A DNA stretch of 64,000 nt from Macrotrachela quadricornifera (lineage: Eukaryota; Rotifera; Eurotatoria; Philodinida; Philodinidae): positions 77,561 to 141,560 of the forward strand of contig JAJEKB010000836.1 in NCBI GenBank assembly GCA_022393335.1, given 5' to 3'. A program made the position numbers and the translations under genes. Numbering within the stretch: the stretch's first letter is position 1; each line of letters begins with the position of its first letter. Positions 21,843 to 34,985 of the stretch are shown here, piece after piece. The notes beneath the pieces are model-generated. The model did no database searches, had not been told where the DNA came from, and was given only the letters and a program-made list of their open reading frames with translations.

Positions 21843-24800
21843 AAGTATCTTACAATCAGCCAAAACTACCACCATATGCACGTTGGAATCCTACTGGGAT
21901 TGTATTTGCTGACGAAGCAATAGTTGGGTCCTCTCCGTCTGGACTTTTTGTCGATCGAAACAATACTATTTATGTGGCTGATCGCTCTAACAATAGTATT
22001 CTTGTATGGTACAATCATAGTACTATTGTAACAAGAACTATCCTCGACACAATACCCAATCCTAATAGTCTCTTCGTCAACATTGATGGGGATATTTTCT
22101 CGAGCAGTATTTCAGTGAAGGCAGTGGAGAAATGGACAATGAATGGAACGAACAGCATTGTCATGATGAATGATAAGAGCTGTTGCTGGAAACTATTTGT
22201 CGATATTGCTAATAATCTTTACTGCTCGTTGGATAATGAACATCGAGTTGTGAAGAAATCACTCACTGTCGGTACGAACATGTCAACCACTATTTCAGGC
22301 AATGGCTCTTCTGGATCAGCACCTAATATGCTGGCTGGTCCTCGTGGAATTTTCATTGACACCAACTTTGATTTATACGTAACAGAATGTGATAATGACA
22401 GAGTTCAACTCTTCAAGTTTGGACAGCTAAACGGAATAACAGTTGCAGGAAAAGGTGCATTATCGAGCATTAATCTGAACTGCCCATCAGATGTCTTTTT
22501 GGACGCTGATAAAAACTTTTTCATCGTAGATCAGTGGAATCACCGCATTATCGGATCAACATCTGATGGGCTTTATTGCTTAGTCGGATGTTCAGATGGC
22601 CTCGGTATATCATCCAATGAATTATATTATCCAATTACTGCCGCTTTTGATAGTTATGGCAATATCTTCGTCGCTGATCACTTCAATAATCGAATTCAAA
22701 AGTTTCTCCTAATCACAAATACTTCTAGTAAGTAAGCTTAATCATAAATTTCAACTTCTAGCGAAGTCTAAAACTCCAACATTTCTTTACTGTTTATCGC
22801 ATGATTATACACATAAGTCGTGTGAAAACAACATGAATATGATTGATGTTCCAAGTTACAGTCTGTTTGAGTAAATATTCTAGAAATCAAGATCAAAGCA
22901 ATAGATTCATTCGATTTATGTTTTTCGGAGGCGTCATGGTGATAATAATTGTTTGCGTCTTTTCACAGATATGCGGGATGGAGCCTAGTTTAAAAAGTTT
23001 TGAATTCGCGGGCCTAAAGCGAACCTGAAACAATAACTTTAAAGTATCTCGAAGCAAATATATTTTCTTTGTCTGGTTTGTCCACGATTTTCAAATGAAT
23101 CTTACGTAAATCATTTGAAATAAGCTAGATCAGTGGTCAGATTGTACATTTCTAAACTCATCTGTACAGACATGACTCAAGAGAGATTCTTGTAGTTAAC
23201 AAAAGCTATGCCTGGTATCGAATCTTTTCTGTATGATACATACATCAACATAGATTACTATGTTTTGAAAGCAAAAGAATATTCATAATCATTGGTATTT
23301 CTTTTCATTCAGTAGACAATTCATCAACCATCAAATCGGTTTACGCATCAGTACTGTCAGTAAATAGTCCAATGTACTCGCCTACTGGTTGTGAAGTATC
23401 AAACTATTACTATGAAGCCATACAAGTGAACGTGATGGAGTCGAACAATTATACTTTTGATCGCAATAGCAGTGTTAACACAATCGGTTATATCTACAAG
23501 TACAATTTTAATCCGTTCAATCCGTTAGAAAATTTAATCTTCCGAATGAATGCTAACTTAAATTATGCGCAGCTTGAAGCCAACACTATGTATGTATTGG
23601 TTATGAAAGCATCTTCTCCATATATCACAGGAACATTTTCAATCAGTATATCTGGTCCAAGCAATATTAGTCTCAATCGCATTAGTGAGTATCTGTACCA
23701 TTCAGTGAACAATCGTCAAGGATTCATAACGAACAGAATTTGAAGTGGTAGTGAGAGAACTTAAGGATATGATTTTCAAGCTAACATAGTAGACAAAACA
23801 TGTAAAAAAAACTTGAACACTGCTTTGATAAAAATAGTAAAAGACATTAGTAGTCATCGTATAAATTATCTTACTTTTTTGAACATGACTTACGATTGTT
23901 TCTTTTTCATTAAAAAGACACTTCATCAGTCATTCAATCGATGTACTTATCATCGTTAACAGCGAATAGCTCAAGGTATCCGCATAGTGATCACGGTGAA
24001 AAAGTAAACTATTACTATGAAGCTATACAAGTGAACGTGGTAGAGACCGGCTATTATATTCTTGCCAGCATGAGCGCAGTAAACACAATCGGCTATCTCT
24101 ATATGAACAATTTCAATCCATTCAATCGGTCTGAGAATTTACTCGCACATGATGATGATAGCTGCGATGGATACCAGTTTAGACTCATTGCTCATCTTCG
24201 GGCCAATACTACATACGTGTTGGTTGTGATAACGTATGCTCCGAGAGAAACAGAACAAATCTTAATTCTTGCATCTGGTCCAAACAATGTTCGTCTCAAT
24301 CGCAGTGAGTAGATGTACTAGTTAGGGTTATCCAAAAGTAGTGGCGAAGATATTTTTTTTCGACACTGTTATTGTTACTAGGAATAATCGATATTTTGTT
24401 GATTTGAAAGCATGATAATTCACCTAGTTTTTGTTTACTTTAAAATATTATTTGATAAAAAGCAAAAAAAAGATCAAGTAGTAATCGGAAAATTATTTTC
24501 TCCGCCCATTTGATGCATCCGTTCTCATAATTGAATTGCTGTTTGACGTAGATACAGACCAATTGACAACAACCCCGTCCTCCAAGGGCCATACAATTCA
24601 ACTGATATCTTTGTTCTGGACCATTACTCTTTGTACGCTGAGTGTTGCCAGCTGCCTGAACATTTTGAACTTTATTGTATTTGCTTGATTATATTCAAGA
24701 TCACGGGCGCTTTATTACTATTACGCAGTGATTGTTAGATGTTATTATTAATCTTGATGTTAACTTGCTTTTATTGATTTATTTTTATCTTTTACTTACT

Positions 24801-24970
24801 TTTATCACTTGTGAATTTTTCTTATTTATTACTTTAATAAAGTAACAATCCAACATTAACTACAATATGACATAGCTCAGAAGAATAAGTAAGGTATTGA
24901 CTAATAATATTGTTTTGTAGATCCTCTCAGAAATACTAATAGTATGAAAAGAAAGGATCCTGCAGAATAA
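21843..24970 (+). CDS. NHL-repeat protein with two tandem C-terminal beta-sandwich-like domains (5' incomplete)
   Basis: Exons 21843-22727, 23313-23684, 23918-24304 and a possible last exon 24921-24970 join in frame. The first holds at least four NHL-type blades: 'PSGLFVDRNNTIYVADRSN', 'PRGIFIDTNFDLYVTECDND', 'PSDVFLDADKNFFIVDQWN' and 'ITAAFDSYGNIFVADHFNN'. These form a beta-propeller. The next two exons are duplicates of one ~125-residue domain, each containing 'NYYYEAIQVNV' then 'NTIGY' and 'NPFN', then 'SGP.N..LNR'. This layout is common among extracellular NHL proteins of bdelloids as I recall them. No signal-peptide exon was found upstream (stop codon near 21736). The gene is therefore either missing its first exon in view or truncated. 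Function unknown, perhaps ligand binding. Confidence 0.75.
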
Positions 24971-26169
24971 GGTAACCTATTCAGAATTGTAAAACCAAAT
25001 ATATCATGTTATAAAGCAAGGCAAGACACATCGAACGGTATATTGTAAATCTTGTTTTTATAGGATTTTACAGAGGTTAGGGATAATTTACTTAGAGACC
25101 ATTATGTATCAAAACATGATCAGTGGACGGATCAGGGTGGTCCTGGATATCTACTTGAAGTATTTACAAAAAGTTTTCTTATATAACAGTTTTATGGAGC
25201 TTTTGACAGGCCACAAAATGATGTACTTCATATCTCCAATCACCATATCTTTGATAGAGAAAAGTGCTATTTTTTCAATGATTTGCTACATTTTTTCACT
25301 ATCGGTGAGTTTTCTTGTTTTCATTAGTGTCAATGATAGAAGAGGGTTATAGACGTCAAGTTTTGCCAGAAATTGCCTAAAATGCAGCACTACAAAACAC
25401 TCTATACGAAAGTTCTTCAAAATAAGTGCATGATGCCCGAAATTGCCTTGTGTTGAAAAAATGTTACTCATTGTTTACATTAATATTATAATTTTGACAA
25501 TGTATATCAGAATTTTGACCATAAAAAGTCGAGCCTTTTGCAAAATAAATATCATATTTGGAATCAGCACGAAAAGCTGCATTGAATAGCTTATATTTTA
25601 ACCAAATATTTTTTACACGAAAATCTGGTCGATGGGGAACCACAAGACGAAATTTACACCAAAAGTGTTTGAAGAGTAGGAATATTTGTAGTCTACGGTA
25701 ACACCCACACCTCGTTAAGTTAGGCCCATGAACACTCACCTCTGACGACTATTCAAATATTTTTGTGGCTTTCAAACTCCAAAATCGATACTGTATAGAT
25801 ACTAACATCCAAGAACATTTTAACAAGTCATGATACCATCCCAAAAGTACCCCTGCACACCCACAGGCGCTTGTAATCTACTATCTGAGAAGATAAAATA
25901 TGTATTTTAAGCTATCTTTCTGTATATGTTCGCTGCAAAGTATGTAAAAACTATGAATTAATCAAAATATGACGTGCTAATACGCTAATTCTAACTCCAA
26001 AAGTTTGCGACCATCTTGTCAGCATTTCCAAATGTTCATTTTCAGCCAAAATTGACTCATTGGCACGTTCAAATAGTCATATTGTGCCCATTGGATATAG
26101 AGTTGTTCCTCAATAATGCATAACATCGAGGATCAAGGGCTGAATCATGTACTGATTTATTACTATGGA
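24971..26169. other. intergenic, nothing recognised
   Basis: No exon chain or protein motif. ORFs here (25104, 25464 minus) look like chance. The sequence leads into the left arm of the foldback element. Confidence 0.4.
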
Positions 26170-27103
26170 GTGTTGCAAAACCTTTATCCCCGGGTTCGAC
26201 CCTAAGATAAAATGATTTCATTAAGAATTTTATACCAAATTGAAGCCTGTAAAAAGCTGCATTTATTCGTATTAAAGGATAAAGGTTACGAAGACCTGTT
26301 AATGTTGAACTTTCGAGATTTTCAGTAATTTGATACCTTGTTTTTTGGTACAGAAAAGTAAAGTGACAGTAATTCAAATACGAAATAAAACATTTTTCTT
26401 AGATATTTTCACATTATTCGACGAGCTCTACAAAACTGTATATTTCAAAAAACATTGGATCATCTTTTTATGGTAAAAAAATTAAAAAAAACACTCGAAA
26501 GATCATATCAAATGTTTCAAAAATTTCACCTTTTTATATGGGAGAAAAACACTGTCTTTTTTCAATAAAGCGAAGTTTTATTCATTATTTTTGCTGTCTC
26601 AGTCGTTTCGAAATGTGCTCATTTGATGCCGCGTGAAAAAGTGCATCGAATGAGCACATTTAAAAATATATCAGCTAACATAATTAGCGAAAAAAAACTA
26701 ATATTATTGAAAAAAGTGAATGCTTTTTTCATATGAAAAAAAGATGAACTTTTGAACATTTTTTAGGATTTTCCGTGTAGTTTTTTTACACAAAAAGATG
26801 GCACAAAGTAGTTTTGAAATATATAGCTTTGTAGAGCGCATCGAGCTCCATCAAATCATGTAAAAATATCTAAGAAAGCTGTTTTATTTCGTATTTGAAT
26901 TACTAGCATTTTAGTTTTCTACATCAAAAAAAGGTATTAAATTTCTTAAAATCTCGGGAGTTCGACATTAAAAAATCTTTTATAACCGTTACTATTTACT
27001 ATCAATAAATGCAGTTTTTCACGGGCTTCAATTTGGTATAAAATACTAAATAAAATCATTTTACCTTAAGGTCGAACATGGAGGCGTAAATGTTTTGCAA
27101 CAC
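26170..27103. mobile_element. large foldback element with nested hairpin
   Basis: The left arm, from gtgttgcaaaac at 26170 to about 26500, is the inverse of the right arm, from about 26770 to gttttgcaacac at 27092-27103. Shared blocks include caaatacgaaataaaac, cttagatatttt and gagctctacaaa-type sequence. Near the centre a second hairpin pairs aatgtgctcatttgatgc (26613) with gcatcgaatgagcacatt, with one mismatch. Divergence between arms is moderate, so the element is not recent. No protein, no clear target duplication. Confidence 0.8.
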
Positions 27104-27625
27104 CATGCATATTTGTATGACGATCAGATAGTTGTTATCTCATATTTGCAGATGTCCTGTTCATCAAATCGAATTCAATGTGGTGAGTTTGACCCTGTCG
27201 AAGGCATTATGCATTCCTTTCATCTATCTCCACTTCTTTTCCTTATGAATCCAACAAATATTTCACTGATTAATATACTATACTTTTTTTCACATCAATG
27301 TCTATCGAATCTACAAGAAAACGTGTTGTCGATTATGTCTCCGTATCAACAGGTCATTCATGCTTCTAACTTAGTCAAAACTAGATGTATCTGTATGCAA
27401 AGTTTTTGATTGACTTTTCTGCTAGTTAACTTTATTGTTAGAAATGTTTCACAAAATGGCAATTTAGAGATTTGTAATAGAATAAATCAAAATACTATTT
27501 TCAATAAAAAGAAAAAAGAATAACAAACACAATAACCAATATACACCGCCGGAGAGAAGACTTTTGTCCAGGAGTATACATATAAAACACATCTCCGACA
27601 GTAAGAAAATCTATGTGCGATTCAA
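27104..27625. other. 3' flank of the two-module gene
   Basis: Spacer between the foldback element and the stop codon of the minus-strand gene. It contains AATAAA-like sequence on the minus strand, but the signal is not distinctive in such AT-rich DNA. Confidence 0.4.
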
Positions 27626-30600
27626 TCAGTCTGAATTACTCATTAATAATTCGAGAAAATACTGCAGATAAGCTGGTTCGTTTCTCTCGAGATCTAAATA
27701 TTGTTGACTAATGTGTTCTTTCCGTTGTTGATAAACGACAATGGTAAGTAAGAAGAGTGTTTGTGAATGAATAATTGACATTAAATTCGATGATATTTTC
27801 ATATCAAACATAGCCAATTCATTATTGATATTCATCATAGTTTCATTGATAATTTGTAAGACATTTTCGACCAATTGATCATCAATAATTAGATCAATTA
27901 AACTTACAATCCTCGTTTGAATTTTTTCGAAGAATGTTCTCAAAAGAACAATATTTGATGAATGAAAAATGTTTTCATTCATTTCGTTATTGATTTTCAT
28001 TCGAAGAGTACTTTTTTGATCACTTGAAATGATGAGATTTTGTGAAGACACTGTCGTGCAACATTGATTGTGTTCATTATCTTGATTGTTTGAAGGAGGA
28101 AGATTTGCCATGAGCTTTTGACGATTAATATAAATGAAATCTTCCCTACAACTCGATGAATTCACTGGAGTGGAACCCGTTCTATTTTCTATGTTTGTAA
28201 GACACTGATCACCAAGACATTCTGCTACTGCGCACACCGTATCCATCCATTGTTGTGTCAGTGTCGCGATATCTAATCCGATGGAATCTGAAAGCATTAA
28301 AGGTGAGATTTTTTCTTGTACTGATGTCTCTCCACTGTTATATCGTTGATGAACATCATCGATGAAATCATTTAAAAGTTTTGCAAGATCGAAACGATCA
28401 TTGAAAATCTTGGTTTGCTTTGACCATTCACATTCAAATTGTTCAAGAACTTGTTCTTTTGGCCATGCGAATTGATTATCATTGTCATTAACATTATGTC
28501 GATTAACAATAACTAGTTCGAGTACGTATTTCATTTCATCTAGCATAGCATTTGATACGCAATCGAGTTGCAATTGAGGAGTTGATGAGACAGAGATCGA
28601 GTTCGGTGGATCTATTCATGAAACAAAGAAATAAACAATCGATTTATCTAATCAAAAAAGCATTAGCGTCATGTTCTTTCAAGTGTTACATCTATGAAGA
28701 AAAATCATTAGTTGTCGTTCTTTGGAAGTCTATACGATTACCCTGAACTAAAGTATGAGTACAAAGTTTCGGTCTACTCTTAATTAATTGATTGAGTTGC
28801 ACGAATCTTCAATAGTTATTTTCATTTTACAATAAGTTATTGGACAATTGTGAAGCGACCAAAAAATACGATGTTAAGCCTGGCATTTTACATAAAATCT
28901 CAATAGAATAATTGATTTACCTGAAATTTGCCAGACATGTACTAGACACAATGATCTCCAATAGGACAGGAAAACGAAACTATTCCAATTTGTTCACTTC
29001 TCTGGATATGAGTAATCAAAAACGTTTTATATGATAGTTGATCAATGTCGATGTTCACTCTAGATGATAAACTTTTCTACTATCAAAAAATATCAGATGA
29101 AAATATCTACTCACGATTAGTCCGAATAATTATAACCTCATCTAATACTAAAAAATCTAAAAATCGTCTTTTTTTCAGGTGATACCTCTTCTCTTTCTCT
29201 CTACAGAACTGCTTAAATCGACCAATTCTATACGATCGGTTCACTAAGAGCAGATCGAGATGTTGCATTCATCCTTTATCACTACTAGCATATCAGTGTC
29301 ACAAGTAAATGGCAAGTTCCGATTTTCCGGAAATTCATATTGTAGTTTAGAATAGGCAGATTTAGACAATAGGTGCATCGTGTTTGTCTAGGATAGGATG
29401 ACATGTCATGCGACAAGATGAATGGAGCGTCGAAGTAAAGGCAAGTTTATCGCTTTCCATCCTTATTTGCATCCTGAGCAAAAAAAAAAGACGTATTGAT
29501 TGCCTAATTTTGGCTATCCGAGACTACAGTATATATTTGTAGGCAATTCTTAAACTAAGAATTTATTTGACTCTCCTGAAAGTATAAACTTTTCACTACA
29601 TAGGTTTCTAAAGTTCTTCAATGGCAAATTCTACGATCACTAGCTTTCTTTTGTTAAAGATATTTATTTCTATTTCAATAATTGAGATGATTCTTTTCGA
29701 TCGAAAGTTATTGTTCACTTACCGGAAGTTTGATTTTGAGCCGGTTCAGATTCGGCAGATGTTGTTTCTGTTCGAGACGAATCTCGTACTCGTTCGGAAA
29801 TGATCCGATATACAACATTATACTGAACTTCCGATATTTTATTCTTCATAGATTCAATTCCAATCAGCCAACCATCCTTTGTAATTTTCTCCGCAAGACC
29901 AGCATATCGTTGATTTCGATCAGTGATTCCCCGTGAACTACATATTTGTTCGATTTCTTCATAAAAATACATTCGTAATGTTAAATGTAACATCGATTGA
30001 TTCTCGTCTATTTGTTCTTTCAAATCATCTGATGCTATATACCGAGCAAATTGTTCATCTTCGGCACCATGAATACCTTTCGTTGTCAAACATTGAAATA
30101 AATTCGTAAAAATCTTTCCATTCGATATACAAGCATCAGTGAAACCATCGAATAATAGTTGTAATACAAAGGAGAGTACAAAAGATGCTGGTGACTCGTT
30201 AGTACCATATTCAGCAAATCGAATTTCGACATGACGAAAATGATGCGGATTTCGAGAATCTTTTTGTTCTTTGATCATCGAGAGTAATGCTGGTTGTTTC
30301 TTTTCTAAGAACGTCTGCAAGTTTCTAAAATGGTATTCTCTCAATAATTCTAACAAAGGAGTATCAGTTTGTTGTTTTCTTGTCCAATTCTTCTCAGTAG
30401 CAAATATTTCAGATTTAATAAGTCTCTCATATTGAAAAAGCATTCGACGACCATCCTGGAATAATGCAGAAATGATTTCATCCTTCTTCACATGACCATC
30501 TAACTGAAGATAGTTGCTTATTCGTTGTGATATGGATACTTCAACAGATGATGACGTTGATTGTTCTGCAATCGATGGTAGAGTTTCAACAGGAATTTCT

Positions 30601-32786
30601 AAAACAAAACGACATAGAACTTGCAATGAAAGAGATTTGTTTTTGTTGATACCGGAACTTCTTGATAATAAAGATGCATCGTGTCCATCTAAAGTGTCTA
30701 TAATATGAAAATGACGAACATTTTTAGTCTAAAGAAGAAGTGGTTTTTGTTCTGAAAGAATTACAGACAACGTTCTTCAGATCCATAGACAAATAGGTCA
30801 GTCATCTCAAAAACGGATAAATGCTCCTTTCGAGATCAATGTTTCGTTCCGTGTTTGCAAAAAAGTCAGATCAACAATTGTTGAAGGGGCCCTTGTCAAA
30901 GAATCATCGTTGATCATTCTCCAATTAAAATCACTGTCAACAGCTTGCGATGAAATCTGACGATACTAGTTGACATTATTGAATGGATTCGAACGAGACA
31001 ACGTTCTTCTTCACTCGAAGACTTCAAATACACACAATAGACTTCCTGTTTTCCTTTTCCATTCATCTACATCAGTTATAGAGCGTTTCGTAAATTTTGT
31101 TGTATTCTAAAAATGATGAAACATTCTTTATCTGTTTCAGAAGTATCCATTGGTATTCCTTATGAAAAAAATTGAACATTATTTATGTTTTCGAAAGCGA
31201 ACAAAACATTGGTTTCCATACATTTTTGTGTATTCTTGTGGCAAAAAAGCAACATAACATACACTTTATTTGTATCAGTCAACCCATGCCATCAAAATCA
31301 CTATTTGTTGGCCCGCTGAATCATGCAATTAATTCGCGATAAAATCGCCTAAATTGACGATTCTAACTGATTTTTCTCGATCCTGCCTTACGTACCTATC
31401 TTAGCTACCTAATTATCAATCTTTCCTCAGTTTCCTAACTACTTATTTATCCGCATCTATTTGAATCAATTCACGATAAGATTCCAATTAATCCTGATAT
31501 AATTAGAAGTATGAAAAACCGTCGATTAATCACGACTAGTCTACGATTTTTTTCCGACATCATGATTAATCGTCCACACTTAGACCATTCGTATCAAATG
31601 GAAACCGTGCAGATGCATTTTGTTTTCTATCTACGTTACAATCATAATTATGATAAAAATTTCTCTGTTGAATAGTTGAGTATTCATTCGGTAAGGATTA
31701 CCTATCTTCTAGAGTTCAATCTATTAATCTTTTGTGATAATTGAATGGTATATCTGTCTCTCTGTATTCCAATAAATGAAAAACAGATGACGACAACATC
31801 TCACACTTTATTCTAGTCATTTCTTTTTCTAGTTCATTGAGGTGTCGAACTTCACAGCATTGATTAGTTTTCAATTACTCGAAAATGTTTCTCAATAAAA
31901 CACTTTTATTGCGTTAGTAAAATTGTTTTGATGTTTATTGAGAGAAAAGAAGGTCAATTCTTCACTCACCATGAACAAGTGCAGTATTCGTCAATGAATA
32001 ACGGTTCATTTCATTTGAAATTGATTGAAGAAATGGTTGGTAGAGAAATTGTGGTATTTTCGATCTGATTTCTTCCGCTTCCAAACCTGCTAGCCAACCG
32101 ATTTGTGTAATTGTATTTGCAACCAAATCATACAAATCGTCATTAGCGATAATCTGATATTTTTGAAAAAGTTCTGTTGCTTTCTTTTTATTATAAGCTT
32201 GTAATGCTAAATACAATGGTGTTTGATCTTGTTCATAGTTTAATTGAACCCTTAAGTCATCTAGTGCGATGTATTGAGAATGGTCTTGTAGACTTTCAAT
32301 ACCTTTGGTTGTGATCGAACACCAAAGTTCGTTCCAGACATTCGGTTGACAAACAATATATGGAAATGAAAGTTGAAGAATGAGATATAAAATTTGTGCG
32401 ATCGGTTCTTGATATTGATTCCCATTGTCAACAACAATATCGACAATTCGATTGAATATATCGGGATTTTGTTCTTTCATTCGATTATAAAATATTCGAA
32501 TGTTTCGATAATCCATTAGTAGAGTTTCCCATGTGTCGATAATGTTCGTCTTCAGTAGTTGTGATAGTTCGTTATTTGTTGTCGTACGAATCTCTGAATT
32601 CAATTCAGTGCGATATTTTGTCAGAGATTTTCGTCCATGAAGAAGTACATCCGTAATAATTTGTTCTCTATTTGCATTGTTTTGTAATCGTAAACAATTG
32701 CTCATCTGTTCAAATAGATTCGATGACAAGATATGGCTCGATGTAATATTCAAATCGTCAATGGTATATCTATTAGCTTCACTCAT
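27626..32786 (-). CDS. unrecognised 925-residue protein made of two diverged copies of one module
   Basis: Three exons (32786-31970, 30697-29723, 28611-27626), all with GT-AG borders and matching phase 1 junctions, give 925 residues from the ATG at 32786. Exon 1 (residues 1-272) and exon 2 (about 273-597) encode diverged copies of the same helical module. 'ITTKGIESLQDHSQYIALDD' in exon 1 matches 'LTTKGIHGAEDEQFARYIAS' in exon 2. 'ITQIGWLAGLE' matches 'ITKDGWLIGIE', and 'LLHGRKSLTKYR' matches 'LFQDGRRMLFQYE'. Exon 3 (about 598-925) is different: all-helical, Asn/Gln-rich, with no module copy. There is no signal peptide, membrane segment or catalytic motif I recognise. The introns are long (1,272 and 1,111 nt), unlike the ~50-nt introns elsewhere. 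A foldback element lies on each side of the gene. Confidence 0.7.
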
Positions 32787-33342
32787 CGTTTATTTCAATG
32801 GCAGAATTTTTTAAACGTGATTGTTCTTTTGGTTCTTGAATAAAAATTTGTGAAATCGTATTTCCAAACGAAAGATATTGAATAATAACCACGTGTCAAA
32901 ACACCGAAGGATATTTATAATATCGTACGCATTTTTTCTGCCAGTTACAATGACTAGTGTCGTCAACGCAATGATATTTATCTAAAGAGAGAAAGAAGGA
33001 AAGAAAGAAAGAAAAAAAATCAATAGCAAGAGGAAAATTTCCAACATGCTTACAGTACCTTTTGTCTTATATTGGTGAAAGTAGCGTATCTCTTGGTTTT
33101 TTTCCAACTTGGAACAAAGTCAATAAATAGTTCAACATAGTTTGCACGGAATTATTTTCGTTTTTTTCTTCTTTTATAAACCTATAATCGCAATCTGAGG
33201 TAAGTCTTTATTTAGTTATATGAAACAAAAAAACATTATAGTTATTTGATGTGCGTACGAGAATGATATTATCATACCCATATCACCGGTATTCTTCTCA
33301 AACCACATGTCATAGTTTGCGGTAACACAGACTAATGAGTGA
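32787..33342. promoter_or_regulatory. 5' flank of the two-module gene
   Basis: AT-rich upstream region with a gaaa-rich run at about 32980-33018. It presumably holds the promoter. No specific element can be named. Confidence 0.3.
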
Positions 33343-34138
33343 TCCAGAATAAATGAACCTCTTAGTATTTTCAAGATTTCTACCTTATTTTTTCTTGCGA
33401 TCAAGAAACTTTTCTTACCAAAAGATGGAGTTTGAAATTCTCTACAAAACCATATACTTTTAAAATGATAACCTACTTTAAAAAATATTTGAAAAAAAGT
33501 AAAAAGTAAAAACATGAAATGTTCTACTTTCTAAATAGAAAAGCTGTGCAATTTACATAAGGTCGATTACTTAATAATCGCATTTTTTTTTCTCAAAATA
33601 GACATAACTTTGAGCAATCAAATTTCGACCACGTAAAAATAAAAGTTTTTTAAGTGTACGATGAATTTGATTTTTTTTATTTCATCTTGTTATTGGCTGA
33701 TATGCTTTATTAGAAAGAAATATAATACGTCACAAAACACTTAAAAAAATTCATTTCCATGCAATCAAAATCCTATTGTTCAAAGTGATGCCCATTTTGA
33801 GAAAAAAAATACAACTATTAAATAATCGACTTTAGGTAAATTGTACAGCTTTTCATGCTGCACCTTTTTGTATGATTTGTATTTTTAATATGATCAAGTG
33901 ATAAAAATTATATCAGAAGTATTGTCGTTCATTATGCCTAACTATTTAGAAAGTACAGTATTTCATGTTTTTACTTTTCATTTTTTTTCAAATATTTTTA
34001 AAGCAGGTTATCATTTTAAAAATGTATGATCTTGTAGAGAATTTCAAGCTTCATCTTTTGGCAAGGAAAGTTTCTTAATCGTAAGAAAAAATAAGGAAGA
34101 GATCTCTAAAATATTAAGAGGCTCATTTATTCTGGGCC
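33343..34138. mobile_element. large foldback element
   Basis: The arms at about 33343-33700 and 33785-34138 are inverted copies. Left 'ccagaataaatgaacctc' pairs with right 'gaggctcatttattctgg'. 'ttcttaccaaaagatgga' pairs with 'catcttttggcaaggaaa', and 'gataacctactttaaaaa' pairs with 'tttttaaagcaggttatc'. Total length is about 800 bp. No protein and no clear flanking duplication. It lies between the minus-strand two-module gene and the plus-strand coiled-coil gene. Confidence 0.8.
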
Positions 34139-34985
34139 ATCTATTGCTATTGAACACCGTTTGAGAAGTATTATTCATCAAATACTTAGACAAATACGTT
34201 CAACATATTATGGAAATATCATAGTCTGTTGATTTTAATACATAACATACATTGAATATTCGAGATGTAGAGAAAGGGAAGATGTTTCGACGTATTATCT
34301 GCATTCGACTGGACGCTGAGCCATAGTTGCATAAATCATGTGTTTTCCAACTTACATTATCCTAGTACACTAACTAAACTGGTTTTCTTTTGGCTTAAAC
34401 GAGTTCTCCATTTTTGATTTATGCATAGTTGGGTTTCGATTGCTTTGGAGAGAGCGTTCAGGTATACGTAGTATCGATCTGTATTGTAAAATGTTCAAGG
34501 TTCCGTTCTAGTATAAGGCGATATCTGTTTATGATATGATATTAGTAAGAACCCGTGCATACTGTAGGGCTGCTTTTCTTCCAAGTGAAGTTTCACATCT
34601 CCATTTTAACTTTGATTCGATAATGAACAATCGAGCATTTGCTTTGGACATGTTAATGGATATTATAGTCTTATCTCGTTATATTCCAGCTCCTCTCATT
34701 TTCACTTCCTTTTATCATTATATCCTTGCGTGTTCATCGTTCATATACATACGCTGTTAAAATTCTATAGCCTTTCGTCTTTGATCCGACACAGATAGAC
34801 ACACTTTGAACCATATGTATTTAGAAAGTAAGCAAATATTCATTCATACTTTTATGGAATGTTATATGGTTTCAACCTTGTTTTCTCACTTTCAAAACAA
34901 TTATTCTAAATCCTTAACTTTATAGCGATCCTTGAATAGTGAAGTTCTTAGTCGTCGTTCGATTGAATTCACAAATCTTTTCTTC
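34139..34985. other. upstream region of the coiled-coil gene
   Basis: No convincing exon. The true first exon of the coiled-coil gene might lie here, because an acceptor-like 'attgaatctag' occurs at 35004-35014, within the called N-terminus. Confidence 0.3.

Noticed and set aside
26190..26212. GGTTCGACC, like a tRNA T-loop/B box
   Set aside because: No cloverleaf can be drawn around it and no A box at the right distance; it lies inside a foldback arm.
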